Source: Roseiflexus sp034432635
Lineage (GTDB): Bacteria > Chloroflexota > Chloroflexia > Chloroflexales > Roseiflexaceae
Direction of reading: 5' to 3'
NCBI GenBank assembly: GCA_034432635.1
Contig: DAOUBK010000078.1
Span: forward strand, 1-64,000
DNA: 64,000 nt
The translations under genes and the position numbers were made by a program. Positions 16,390-24,958 of this stretch are shown in pieces (positions within the stretch are counted from its first letter, which is position 1; every line of letters starts with the position of its first letter). The notes beneath the pieces were generated by a model that saw only the letters and a program-made list of their open reading frames with translations, did not search any database and was not told the DNA's origin.

Positions 16390-17397
16390 ATGCTGGAGCA
16401 GGTCCATCACCTGCTGACGCTGTCTGACGTGCCACGCTACAATATCAAGGCAGTCGTTCAGCAGACCCAGGTCAATGTTTCGACACTACGCGCATGGGAG
16501 CAACGCTACGGCGTTCCGCGCCCGACTCGCTCCGATCACGGGCATCGGCTCTACTCGCAGCGTGATATCGAGATCATCAAGTGGCTGAAGCAGTGCACCG
16601 AGGAAGGACTGGCCATCAGCCAGGCAGTCGCGCTGTTGCGCGACATCAGCGACTCAGGTCATGCCACGCCTCGCGCACCGCAATCGCAGCCACCCGCGCC
16701 AACGCTGGCGGACGCCGGATGGCCTGACCTGCGCACGCAACTGACTGAGGCGCTCCTCAGTACTAACCTGCGTCAGGCGCATTTGCTCGTTAATACCGCC
16801 GTGGCCCTCTTCCCTATCGAGACGCTGGTACTCGATCTTTTCTATCCCATGCTGGTCGATATTGGCGAGCGCTGGGCGCAGGGGGATGTGTGCGTGGCAG
16901 AGGAGCGGGTGGTTACCAACTTTGTGCGTCAGCGTCTGCTTGGATTGTTGCAGATCCACGCGCCATTCGCCGTCGGTCCACGCCTAGTTGCCGGTTGCGC
17001 ACCGGAAGAGCAACACGAGATCGGGTTGATCATGTTCTCGCTGTTGATGGAACAACGCGGCTGGGAACTGATCTACCTGGGGCAAACCGTGTCGGCGGAA
17101 GGAATCGATAGTTTCCTGATGCGTATGGCGCCGGCGCTGGTGTGTATGTCGGTGTCGATGGCAGAGCATGTGCCCGGTTTGCTCGAAATTGCCCGGATCG
17201 TCGAAGGCCGCCGCCGCCATCGCCTGGTGTTCGCCTACAGTGGTCAGGTGTTTGATCGCCATCCCGAGCTTCGTGGTCGCATTCCCGGCATCTTCCTCGG
17301 CAATGACCTACGCGAAGCGGTTGTCCGGGCGGATGATCTCGGCGAAGAGATCGATCCAGAACGCTGGATGCGACAGTCGCACTACCTCCGCCACTGA
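16390..17397 (+). CDS. MerR-type regulator with cobalamin-binding domain (CarH/LitR-like)
   Basis: The 335-residue protein has three parts: a MerR winged helix (about 17-85, YNIKAVVQQTQVNVSTLRAW), a helical cap (about 110-190), and a B12-binding Rossmann domain (about 195-325). EQHEIG at 207-212 supplies His209, the lower axial cobalt ligand in the E-x-H-x-x-G pattern. The cap keeps Trp162 of the W-x9-E-H signature, but the final His is Arg173. CarH and LitR proteins sense light through adenosylcobalamin and repress genes in the dark. Divergent placement next to puf suggests it controls photosynthesis genes. Direct light sensing is unproven given the altered cap motif. Confidence 0.85.
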   Translation: MLEQVHHLLTLSDVPRYNIKAVVQQTQVNVSTLRAWEQRYGVPRPTRSDHGHRLYSQRDIEIIKWLKQCTEEGLAISQAVALLRDISDSGHATPRAPQSQPPAPTLADAGWPDLRTQLTEALLSTNLRQAHLLVNTAVALFPIETLVLDLFYPMLVDIGERWAQGDVCVAEERVVTNFVRQRLLGLLQIHAPFAVGPRLVAGCAPEEQHEIGLIMFSLLMEQRGWELIYLGQTVSAEGIDSFLMRMAPALVCMSVSMAEHVPGLLEIARIVEGRRRHRLVFAYSGQVFDRHPELRGRIPGIFLGNDLREAVVRADDLGEEIDPERWMRQSHYLRH

Positions 17398-17501
17398 CCC
17401 GGAACGTCGGTTTGGTCGGCAGGCGGGAATAAGACCGACATGCTGATGTGCCGGCAAGGCTTTCCGGCACACACGCAAGAACGGCGCTAGAAAGTGCGGG
17501 T

Positions 17502-17945
17502 ATGCGCTCATTGACGACGTGGCTGAGTAGTCGCGGACCGGAGATTGCCCAGGCGCTCGATCAACGCCAGGAAGCAATCTGTTCTGCGGTTCATCATCGC
17601 CTTACGTCAACGTTCGCAGGATTGCTGGCAGATATCGAATCGCGCCACGGCGGGCAGTATCATCAGGTAACATTCAGTCGCACTCCCCGGCGGCTCCATC
17701 AACTCTTACTGGTAGCGCTCGCGCTTCAGGCGCCATCGGTGCTGCAACGCGAGATCGAGTGGAGTGTGCGCCTGCTGCTGCGCCACGGCGTCACGCAGCA
17801 TCACATTCAGTCCATGGTGCGCTGGTACTTCGAAGCAGTGCGCCGCGAAGTGGCGCTCGATGAGCACGACCGCGACAATCTGGCGGCGCTTGAAGAGGCG
17901 ATCCTGGCAACTGTCTATGCGATTGGGGAAGAACCTGAGCCGTAA
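17502..17945 (+). CDS. Small alpha-helical protein downstream of the MerR/B12 regulator
   Basis: The start at 17502 (MRSLTTWLSSRGPEIAQALD) is preferred over 17448 because a CTAGAAAG...GCGGG leader stands before it, as in neighbouring photosynthesis genes. The product is about 147 residues, predicted almost wholly helical, soluble, and rich in His and Arg (AVHHRLTSTF, RHGVTQHHIQSMVRWYFEAVRREV). The layout is reminiscent of helical sensor domains of the RsbRD or globin type, but no family can be named. It probably shares the mRNA of the regulator 104 bases upstream. Confidence 0.65.
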   Translation: MRSLTTWLSSRGPEIAQALDQRQEAICSAVHHRLTSTFAGLLADIESRHGGQYHQVTFSRTPRRLHQLLLVALALQAPSVLQREIEWSVRLLLRHGVTQHHIQSMVRWYFEAVRREVALDEHDRDNLAALEEAILATVYAIGEEPEP

Positions 17946-18029
17946 CCTGACGCATGGGTGTGAACACTGGAGACGCTCTGGTACTGTCCGGGGATGGTCA
18001 ATTTGGTGGTGCATCTAAAGAGGGGCGTC

Positions 18030-18980
18030 CTACTGTTGCGCCTGGATGTGCTGTGCCTCCGCCTCAGCGATGAACAAACGCTCGACCGCTCGCCACTCGG
18101 GCGTTGTGTCGTCGGTGGTCTCCGCAGGAGTTGCAACCAGGGTGACACGCACTGCCACATCGAGATCGCTCGCCGCCTGACCTTTGTATACTCCGCGTGA
18201 CGGCGGCACATCGGCATAATCGCGCCCGACAGCCACGCGAATGTGGCGTGAACCGGCAATCAGGTTGTTCGTTGGGTCGAACCCCACCCAACCCACACCG
18301 GGGAGCAAGGCTTCTACCCAGGCATGGGTCGCGTCCGCCTCAGAGCGATCATGGTCTTCGGCGCGGTGAAAAAGATAGCCGCTGACGTAACGACACGGAA
18401 TGCCCAGCATTCGCGTTAGTGCTATCATGATATGGGCAAAATCCTGACAAACACCACGCCGGGTGCGCAGGGCATCGTCGACCGGTGAATGCACATGGGT
18501 GCTGCCCGGCGCGTATTCGAAGGCATGGTAGATGCGGTCGGCAAGCCAGCACAGGGTTGTCAGTGGATCACTACCACGCTCTATCTTCAATTCCTCCGCA
18601 AATGAGCGCAGCAGATCGCTTGCATGCGCAAAACGGCTGGGCTGGAGCATCTCCCACTGTTCGCCGCTGGCGGCAAGGGCATCAATGGCGTGCCAAGCAT
18701 GACTGTTGAGTGAGGGCAGCGGCGGCGGTTCGAGAACTTCCACCAGCGCATCAGCAATGATTGTCAGCAACTTGTGGCGTCCGGGCACATCGAAGTGATG
18801 CACGACATTCCCGAGCATGTCACGATAACTGAACAGCGTCGTGCGCGGTATCGTCGTCATTTGAAAGGTGTGGAGACGCTGGAAACCGTCGCTGCGCGGT
18901 TGCATGCGCACTTCCATCACGCTTTCGCTGACGGGTGCGCTGTAACGGAACCGGGTCAGATGGCGAATGTGATAGTACAT
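18030..18980 (-). CDS. Transglutaminase-like protein (bacterial N-terminal + core domains)
   Basis: The protein has 316 residues. The N-terminal part (YYHIRHLTRFRYSAPVSESV) is the beta-rich region usual in this family. The core has the catalytic triad: Cys in TRRGVCQDFAH (about 180), His in ADATHAWVEALLPG (about 220) and Asp in VGFDPTNNLIAGS (about 237). Such proteins are thought to cleave or form amide bonds and are regularly encoded beside the COG2308 ATP-grasp and COG2307 alpha-E genes, as here. The substrate is unknown. It is the last gene of the three, after a 665-base gap that holds repeats. Confidence 0.85.
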   Translation of the reverse strand: MYYHIRHLTRFRYSAPVSESVMEVRMQPRSDGFQRLHTFQMTTIPRTTLFSYRDMLGNVVHHFDVPGRHKLLTIIADALVEVLEPPPLPSLNSHAWHAIDALAASGEQWEMLQPSRFAHASDLLRSFAEELKIERGSDPLTTLCWLADRIYHAFEYAPGSTHVHSPVDDALRTRRGVCQDFAHIMIALTRMLGIPCRYVSGYLFHRAEDHDRSEADATHAWVEALLPGVGWVGFDPTNNLIAGSRHIRVAVGRDYADVPPSRGVYKGQAASDLDVAVRVTLVATPAETTDDTTPEWRAVERLFIAEAEAQHIQAQQ

Positions 18981-18981
18981 T

Positions 18982-19030
18982 AGAGAACCGAGAACCAGGA
19001 ACTGAGAACCGAGAACTAAGAACCGGGAAC
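18982..19030. repeat. GAGAACCAGGAAC simple repeat
   Basis: About four imperfect units of GAGAACCGAGAACCAGGAACT stand immediately upstream of the transglutaminase start. They are the reverse complement of the units at 4090-4160. No coding sense is seen. Confidence 0.7.
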
Positions 19031-19270
19031 TTTTGGTTTACTCTTGAGCACGTTTCTTCCTGATGGATGCGGCGCCTGCCAATCACGATCACGCCGCATC
19101 GGGCATCCCAGGCGCGGCCGCCTGTCCCCTCCCCCACCGTGACGCGCTTTGCTGCCGCGAAGCGCGGTGCCACTGGATGTCTGGGGAGCGAGGAAGGATG
19201 CTGCGTGCGGCGCACCTGCCGATGCGCACTAGGGCGATCCCACGCACTCTCGACCCACAGCGCGCGAGGC

Positions 19271-19420
19271 ATGGCGTCCGCGCACCAGTGGATGCGACCT
19301 GCTCAGATTGTCTCACACATGCAACCGCGTTATGGCGTCCGCACGCCGGCGGATGCGACGTGGAATTGTGATCACTATCTACTCCTGCATTCATGGCGTC
19401 CGCACGCCGGCCGATGCGAC
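19271..19420. CRISPR. Short CRISPR-like array: three 28-bp repeats, two 33-bp spacers
   Basis: A 28-base unit beginning ATGGCGTCCGC and ending GATGCGAC starts at 19271, 19332 and 19393, a period of exactly 61. The second and third copies differ at one base, and the first copy has four changes, all in the middle. Identity stops sharply at both unit edges, and the two 33-base intervals are unrelated. The unit contains the inverted repeat TCCGC...GCGGA. A more decayed relative may lie at 19203-19229. Repeat and spacer lengths fit type I-E arrays. No cas gene is in the window, so this may be an orphan or relic array, or another kind of interspersed repeat. Confidence 0.55.
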
Positions 19421-19645
19421 CCGTGCATTCCTGCGGACGTGATCCTCGTGAACAGGCAGAGGCGCTGCCTTCACCGACCCCGCCCTTTACCTCCTCTGCC
19501 CAGCATGATGGTTTCGATCACGCTCCAACGTGCATCACAGCCTCTAGAGCGCGCCTGTGCCGTGCGTGCCCAAACAGGTGATTGCGGGGTAGATGACGCC
19601 CCCTTCTGGATGCACAACCGGCGTTGTCTGGCGGGAGAGATAGAC

Positions 19646-20620
19646 TCAGGAGACACCTTCACCCTTCAACGCATCATCCGCTGGATAACTGATGCAGGCA
19701 CGATAGATCTCATCGTGCACCTGAACGCACATACGACGAATGGACATCAGAAACATGTGCATATCGGTCATAATCTCATCGACCTGACCATAATCGAGCA
19801 CCGCCCGCAGACGACCGGCAAGACGTTCGACCCGCGCAGTAGCGCGGTGGGCGCTGGAGCGACCGATTGCCTGCGCCGCATCCTGGATCATATTGGCGGC
19901 AAAGCGGATCGAACGTGGGAATTCGGCGTTCAGCAACAAGAATTCGGCAACATCCTCAGGTCGAATACTGGCTGTGTATACTTTACAGTACGCCTCGAAC
20001 GCCGTGCAACTCTTCAACAGAGCAACCCACTCGAAGTAATCGAGCGTCTCGGCGTCCGATCCTTCGGGCAAACAGAAATGAACATCGAGCAACGCAGCAG
20101 TTGCCATTGCACGCTCAAGATACCGCCCAATCTGAATGAACCACCATCCCTCGTCATGTCTCAGGGTTGCATCGGTGATGCCCTGGAACAGATGAACTCC
20201 TTCTTTGACCGACCGAAAAAAGAGGTGCGGTTCACCCGACCACATCTCCTCCATCGAGGTATGACGAACCTGGAGATAGAGACGGTTGACCTGTTCCCAC
20301 ATTTCGGAACTGATGCGCTCACGCACCTGACGGGCATTGTCACGCGCTGCCGTAATACACGCAGCGATTGAGTCGCTGTTGGACGTATCGAAGGTCAGTG
20401 CCTGGGTGATCGCATACGGAGTGACGCCAGCGGCAGGCGGCTGGGTGTGCAACGCCAGCAGCAGGCGCCGCCAGCGCCGCTCGGCGGCGGTTGGCGTCAG
20501 ATCGAGCGCGCTGTGCAGATGCACGTCGAGCAAACGCGCCGTGTGTTCAGCGCGTTCCAGATAGCGCGCCATCCAGAAGAGACTGTCGGCAACCCGACTG
20601 AGCATTGGCGTTTTAGTCAT
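19646..20620 (-). CDS. Alpha-E domain protein (COG2307)
   Basis: This is an all-helical protein of about 324 residues. MLSRVADSLFWMARYLERAEHTARLLDVHL at the start and the second DEGWWFIQIGRYLERAMATAALLD repeat are the hallmark of the alpha-E family. The ATG at 20620 overlaps the end of the ATP-grasp gene by eight bases, so the two are translationally coupled. The family is known mainly from its constant pairing with COG2308 ATP-grasp and transglutaminase proteins. Its biochemical job is not established. An upstream start at 20650 is possible but lies inside the partner gene. Confidence 0.88.
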   Translation of the reverse strand: MTKTPMLSRVADSLFWMARYLERAEHTARLLDVHLHSALDLTPTAAERRWRRLLLALHTQPPAAGVTPYAITQALTFDTSNSDSIAACITAARDNARQVRERISSEMWEQVNRLYLQVRHTSMEEMWSGEPHLFFRSVKEGVHLFQGITDATLRHDEGWWFIQIGRYLERAMATAALLDVHFCLPEGSDAETLDYFEWVALLKSCTAFEAYCKVYTASIRPEDVAEFLLLNAEFPRSIRFAANMIQDAAQAIGRSSAHRATARVERLAGRLRAVLDYGQVDEIMTDMHMFLMSIRRMCVQVHDEIYRACISYPADDALKGEGVS

Positions 20621-22043
20621 TGAGCACCCAGGTATCTTTGCTTCCGCCACCCTGCGATGAATTGACGACCAGTGATCCGCGCCGCAACGCTACCCGCGTC
20701 AGCCCGCCCGGCACAATGACAATCTTCGCGCCATACAGGATGTAGGGGCGCAGATCGATATGGCGCGGCTCCACCCGCCCGTCAACAAAACAGGCGGCAC
20801 GGGACAGCATGATTGTCGGTTGTGCGATGTAGTTGCGCGGCGCTGCCAGGATTCGTTGCCGAAATTCCTCACGCTGTTCGCGGGTGCTGTGCGGACCTAT
20901 CAGCATCCCATAGCCGCCCGACTCACCGACCGCTTTGATAACAAGTTTGTCCAGGTTATCGAGTATATAGCGCCGCTCAGATTCATTGCACGCCAGATAC
21001 GTCTCGACATTCGGCAGGATCGGCTCTTCACCAAGGTAATAGCGAATGATGCGCGGCACATACGCATAGATCGCCTTGTCATCGGCAATGCCGGTGCCAA
21101 TGGCGTTCGCCAGCCCGACATTCCCGGCACGATAGGCATTGAACAGCCCGGCCACACCGAGCGCCGAGTCTGGGCGAAACGCCAACGGATCGAGAAAATC
21201 ATCGTCGAGACGACGGTAAATCACATCGACACGTTGCAACCCCGCTGTAGTGCGCATATACACACGGTTATCATGAACGAGCAGGTCGCGTCCTTCGACT
21301 AGTTGCACTCCCATCTGACGCGCCAGGAACGTGTGCTCGAAATACGCTGAATTGTAGACGCCGGGTGTCAGCAGTACGATTGTAGGATCCGGTCTCTGGA
21401 GCGGATCGAGTGCGCGCAGCGTTTCCAGCAACGCCTGACCGTAATGCTCGGTTGGACGAACATTGTAGTGCTCGAACAATCCCGGAAAGGTACGCTTTAT
21501 GACCTGGCGATTGACTAGCATATACGACACGCCGCTGGGCACGCGCAGATTGTCTTCGAGCACCAGAAAACGCCCATCAGCATCACGCACGAGATCGGTT
21601 CCGACAATCGCAATATAGACATCGCGTGGAACCCGCACGCCGCGCATCTCACGCCGATAGTAGGCGCAACTGTAGACGAGTTCACGCGGAACGACATTAT
21701 CGGCGAGGATGCGCCCTTCGTGGTATACGTCGCGCAGAAACATGTTCAACGCGGTGATACGCTGCGTCAGACCACGCTCGATAATCGACCACTCTGCCGC
21801 AGGAATGATGCGCGGGATGAGATCGTAAGGAAAAATTTTTTCTGCGCCATCGCCATGACCGTATACCGCAAACGTGATACCTTGATTGAGAAATGCAGCA
21901 TCAGCCGCTTTCTGCCGCCGATATAACTCCTCGGCGGAGAGGTTCGTCAGGCGCTCGTACAAGAGGAGGTAATGCGGACGCGGCTGCCGGTCGGCAGTGA
22001 ACATTTCGTCCCAGGCAATGTCAATGTCGTATGTGGCAAACAT
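20613..22043 (-). CDS. Circularly permuted ATP-grasp protein (COG2308)
   Basis: The protein is predicted to form amide bonds using ATP, as other ATP-grasp ligases do. From the ATG at 22043 (MFATYDIDIAWDEMF) it has about 476 residues, normal for the family. Motifs include FPYDLIPRIIPAAEWSIIERGLTQR, DLVRDADGRFLVLEDNLRVPSGVSYML and LVIKAVGESGGYGMLIGP. The frame is open to 22316, but that extra part would cover the promoter of the divergent kinase. It heads the set ATP-grasp, alpha-E, transglutaminase, which is often proposed to modify peptides. Substrate unknown. Confidence 0.87.
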   Translation of the reverse strand: MFATYDIDIAWDEMFTADRQPRPHYLLLYERLTNLSAEELYRRQKAADAAFLNQGITFAVYGHGDGAEKIFPYDLIPRIIPAAEWSIIERGLTQRITALNMFLRDVYHEGRILADNVVPRELVYSCAYYRREMRGVRVPRDVYIAIVGTDLVRDADGRFLVLEDNLRVPSGVSYMLVNRQVIKRTFPGLFEHYNVRPTEHYGQALLETLRALDPLQRPDPTIVLLTPGVYNSAYFEHTFLARQMGVQLVEGRDLLVHDNRVYMRTTAGLQRVDVIYRRLDDDFLDPLAFRPDSALGVAGLFNAYRAGNVGLANAIGTGIADDKAIYAYVPRIIRYYLGEEPILPNVETYLACNESERRYILDNLDKLVIKAVGESGGYGMLIGPHSTREQREEFRQRILAAPRNYIAQPTIMLSRAACFVDGRVEPRHIDLRPYILYGAKIVIVPGGLTRVALRRGSLVVNSSQGGGSKDTWVLND

Positions 22044-22308
22044 CTTGTGCACTATATACAAAAAGCGCCCTGCAAGAGGATTGCAAGGAGCCACATTGCC
22101 GATCAGTATACGCTGGAGTTGAGCAGGTATATAGTACGTCTTTGTGCATATTTCGTCAAGCCCTGTTAACCCGACTGTTGTTCCACATTTCACACAGCGT
22201 GCTATACTGTTAGGAGTAGCAGAGCAAACCGACATACATGGTTCGCCACCCCTTGGTGGCATACGGCGGAAGCACACCATTGAGTCTCGAAAGACGTGGA
22301 ACAGCGGC

Positions 22309-23328
22309 ATGGACACGACGCTTGCGCTGGCAGATGCCTATCAGCGCCTGCTGGGTGAACTGAGCCGTCGTCTGGGCGCAGCCCGGGCGGAACTTTTGCT
22401 GCGAATCGATCCGCGCCTGCCGGCTCAGATCGTTGCGCGGTGCGAGAATGCCAGCATCCCTGCTGGTGCAGCCCAAACGCTGGAAATACCGATCAGCGAA
22501 GGCGCCATCGAAGTCGGGCGTCTACGGATCGAGCTCACTCCCGAAGCGCCGCTACCGCAACCGTCAGAACTGAGTATGGCGCAGGCGCTGGTCGAACTGG
22601 CCGCCCTGCTGGTCGAGAATCGTCACCAGCACACGTGGGGTCCGCAACTGCAAGCCGGACGACGGATGCTTGCAGTGACAGAGGAAGAACTCCAGCGCAT
22701 TATTCTCGACATCCACGACGGTCCGGTGCAGAAACTCTTCGCCGTCTCATCCCATCTGGCGCTGGTTCAGTCGCGCCTGGAAGAGTACGGCGACACAGCG
22801 CTACGCCGGGAGATCGAACCGATCATCGAGCGTATGAACGGCTTGATGGAGAGCGCACTGCAGGAGATCCGGGCAACGTTGAGCAGTTTTCGCCTGGCAG
22901 AATTCGAGATGCGACCGCTGCCATCGGTGCTGCGTGGTCTTGCGATGCAGCACGAGGCGCTGACCGGCAATCAGGTGGCGCTGGAGATCGAAAATGAACT
23001 GCCAGCGGTGGAACTGCCGGTCAAGATCGCCCTGTACCGCGTGCTCCAGGAGGCGCTATCGAACAGTTACCGGCACGCTGGCGTTGATCGGCACGAGGTG
23101 CGCGTTCGGGCGCACGAAGGCTGGATCGAACTGATCGTCGTCGATGAAGGGCGCGGATTCGATCCGCCGCCACTGGAAGGACCCGGCGCAACCGAACGGC
23201 AGGAACATATCGGACTGCGCGGTATGCGCGAGCGCGTCCATCTGGTTGGTGGACAATTGCAGGTCCTGAGTCGGCCAGGGCACGGTACGCGCGTGATTGT
23301 GCGGGTGCCGGCGAAGGAGGCAGTATGA
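22309..23328 (+). CDS. NarL-type sensor histidine kinase
   Basis: This is a cytoplasmic kinase of about 339 residues with no membrane segment. A GAF-like or unassigned sensor region occupies the first 115 residues. The HisKA_3 phosphorylation site is in IILDIHDGPVQKLFAVSSHL. The ATPase has ALYRVLQEALSNSYRHAGVD (N box), VDEGRGFDP (G1) and HIGLRGMRERVHLVGG (G2). The ATG at 22309 is chosen because the open frame before it shares DNA with the divergent promoter region. The stop overlaps the following response regulator start as ATGA, so they form a two-component pair. The signal is unknown. Confidence 0.88.
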   Translation: MDTTLALADAYQRLLGELSRRLGAARAELLLRIDPRLPAQIVARCENASIPAGAAQTLEIPISEGAIEVGRLRIELTPEAPLPQPSELSMAQALVELAALLVENRHQHTWGPQLQAGRRMLAVTEEELQRIILDIHDGPVQKLFAVSSHLALVQSRLEEYGDTALRREIEPIIERMNGLMESALQEIRATLSSFRLAEFEMRPLPSVLRGLAMQHEALTGNQVALEIENELPAVELPVKIALYRVLQEALSNSYRHAGVDRHEVRVRAHEGWIELIVVDEGRGFDPPPLEGPGATERQEHIGLRGMRERVHLVGGQLQVLSRPGHGTRVIVRVPAKEAV

Positions 23329-23969
23329 CCGATCTCAATCGTCCGATCCGCGTCGTCCTTGCTGATGACCATGAACTGGTACTCGAAGGATTGCGCGGTC
23401 TGCTCGAACGTGAAAGTGATATGACGGTGGTCGCCACAGCCACCGATGGCGAGTCGCTCCTCGCGCTTATCGAAAGTGAACGACCGGACGTGGTTGTCAT
23501 GGATCTGGCAATGCCCACCCGTGATGGACTGTCGTGCCTGCGCGAAATCCGTCGGCGCGGCATGCCAGTCAAAGTCGTGATTCTGACCGCGTTTGGCGAT
23601 GGAGGAGCGTTGCAGTCGGCATGGGAATTACAGGCGGATGGATTTGCATTGAAGACCGATCCGCCCCGCCAGACCATTGCAACTGTCCGCAATGTGGCGC
23701 ATGGGCAGATTGTGTTTCCGCGCGTTGTGCGCCAGGCTGCCGATCCGTCGCATGCGCAGCATACCAGTCTGCTCTCGCGGCTTACTCAACGAGAGCGCGA
23801 TGTCTTGCGCCTGCTCGCAGAAGGCATGCCGAACGCTCAGATTGCCGAACGACTGGTGGTGCAGGAGAGTACGGTAAAATATCATTTGCAGAATATCTTC
23901 CAGAAACTGGGAGTTACCAATCGCACAGAGGCGGCGCAGGTGTACTATCGCGAGGGCGGGGAGCGTTGA
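23325..23969 (+). CDS. NarL/FixJ-family response regulator
   Basis: The 214-residue regulator has a receiver domain with the acidic pair ADDHE, phospho-acceptor Asp in VVMDLAMPTRDG (about 59) and conserved Thr in VILTAFGD. The LuxR-type DNA-binding domain is LTQRERDVLRLLAEGMPNAQIAERLVVQESTVKYHLQNIFQKLG. A Lys in FALKTDPPR matches the usual receiver Lys. It starts inside the kinase stop codon, so the two are made together. The target genes are not indicated. Confidence 0.92.
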   Translation: MTDLNRPIRVVLADDHELVLEGLRGLLERESDMTVVATATDGESLLALIESERPDVVVMDLAMPTRDGLSCLREIRRRGMPVKVVILTAFGDGGALQSAWELQADGFALKTDPPRQTIATVRNVAHGQIVFPRVVRQAADPSHAQHTSLLSRLTQRERDVLRLLAEGMPNAQIAERLVVQESTVKYHLQNIFQKLGVTNRTEAAQVYYREGGER

Positions 23970-24020
23970 GCGTTGAATGTTGAGCGTTGGATGTTGAAAG
24001 ATGTTGAATGTTGAACATTG
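23966..24020. repeat. GTTGAATGTTGAGCGTTG simple repeat
   Basis: Several imperfect units of GTTGAGCGTTGAATGTT and AATGTTGAACATTGAATG lie between the response regulator and the permease. They are the reverse-complement counterpart of the TTCAAC repeat at 6500-6600. Confidence 0.7.
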
Positions 24021-24021
24021 A

Positions 24022-24852
24022 ATGATGAATGCCGTTCTGACCATAACCTGGTTAACCTTTCATGAGGCGCGACGGCGGCGCATGGTGCTGGCAGCGCTGA
24101 TCATTGGCGCCCTGTTTGTGGCGTTGTTTGGCATTGGCGTGTGGCTGATCGCACGTGAAATGGAACGAAACGCACCGCTGGCGATCCAGCGTCAGGCGCA
24201 GAGTTTCCTGCTGATCGCCGGTCTCTATGTCGTCCACTTCCTAACAGTTATGCTGGCAATTTTTGCCTCGGTCGATACGGTTGCCGGAGAAATTTCAACG
24301 CATACCATCCAGGCGCTGGTGACACGCCCGATTCGCCGCTGGCAAGCGCTGCTCGGCAAGTGGATCGGCTTTGCCTTTATGCTGATCGGGTACCTTGGGC
24401 TGTTGAGCCTTGGCGTCGTTGTTGCTATGTGGCTGATCGTCGGGTACTGGCCCCCCAATGTGGCCGTCGGGCTGCCGTTGCTAGCGCTCGAAGCCCTGAC
24501 CCTCCTGTCACTCTCACTGCTGGGCGGAACGCGCCTCTCGACGCTGACGAATGGCGTGGCGCTCTTTTTGCTCTATGGGCTGGCGTTCATTGGCTCGTGG
24601 GTCGAACAGATCGGCGCGCTGCTGCAATCGAGCGATGCAGTGCGGATCGGCATTATTACTAGTCTGCTCCTGCCGGTCGAGGCGTTGTGGCGACGCGTTG
24701 CTTATCTGATGCAACCGCCACTGGCGAATACTCTCCCCGGACCATTTTCAACCACCTCCGTTCCCAGTGAGGCGATGGTCATCTACGCTGGAGTGTACGC
24801 CACCATTGCGCTGCTGCTGGCGATGCATTCGTTTGGACGGCGCGACCTCTGA
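24022..24852 (+). CDS. ABC-2 type transporter permease
   Basis: The membrane protein has 276 residues and about six helices. It shows the ABC-2 layout: a long first helix (MVLAALIIGALFVALFGIGVWLI), the amphipathic ISTHTIQALVTRPIRRWQALLGKW loop and a C-terminal helix ending SFGRRDL. Such proteins export drugs, polysaccharides or other molecules with an ATPase partner. No ATPase gene is next to it, so it may pair with one elsewhere. ATG codons at 24022 and 24025 are both possible starts. Confidence 0.8.
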   Translation: MMNAVLTITWLTFHEARRRRMVLAALIIGALFVALFGIGVWLIAREMERNAPLAIQRQAQSFLLIAGLYVVHFLTVMLAIFASVDTVAGEISTHTIQALVTRPIRRWQALLGKWIGFAFMLIGYLGLLSLGVVVAMWLIVGYWPPNVAVGLPLLALEALTLLSLSLLGGTRLSTLTNGVALFLLYGLAFIGSWVEQIGALLQSSDAVRIGIITSLLLPVEALWRRVAYLMQPPLANTLPGPFSTTSVPSEAMVIYAGVYATIALLLAMHSFGRRDL

Positions 24853-24958
24853 TTGCACCCGATCTGGCCGGTCCCCCGTACATTGCGCACCACCCTCTTC
24901 ACGTAGACCGCGTGTAATGTGCGCCAGAGACCCGGCCGTTTGTACGAGGAGCGTGCGC

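Larger units (their letters stand above)
18981..19645. other. 665-bp non-coding gap in the ATP-grasp/alpha-E/transglutaminase run
   Basis: No credible gene lies here. The long plus-strand frame across it runs antisense into the alpha-E gene and has no family match. The gap holds the GAGAACC repeat at one end and the 61-bp periodic CRISPR-like repeat in the middle. Confidence 0.6.

Noticed and set aside
19067..20371. 434-codon plus-strand open frame
   Set aside because: Starts in the repeat-rich gap and runs antisense through the alpha-E gene; shadow composition, no ribosome site.
22044..22316. N-terminal extension of the ATP-grasp protein
   Set aside because: The open frame lacks family similarity and would overlap the divergent kinase's leader; the ATG at 22043 fits the family's start.
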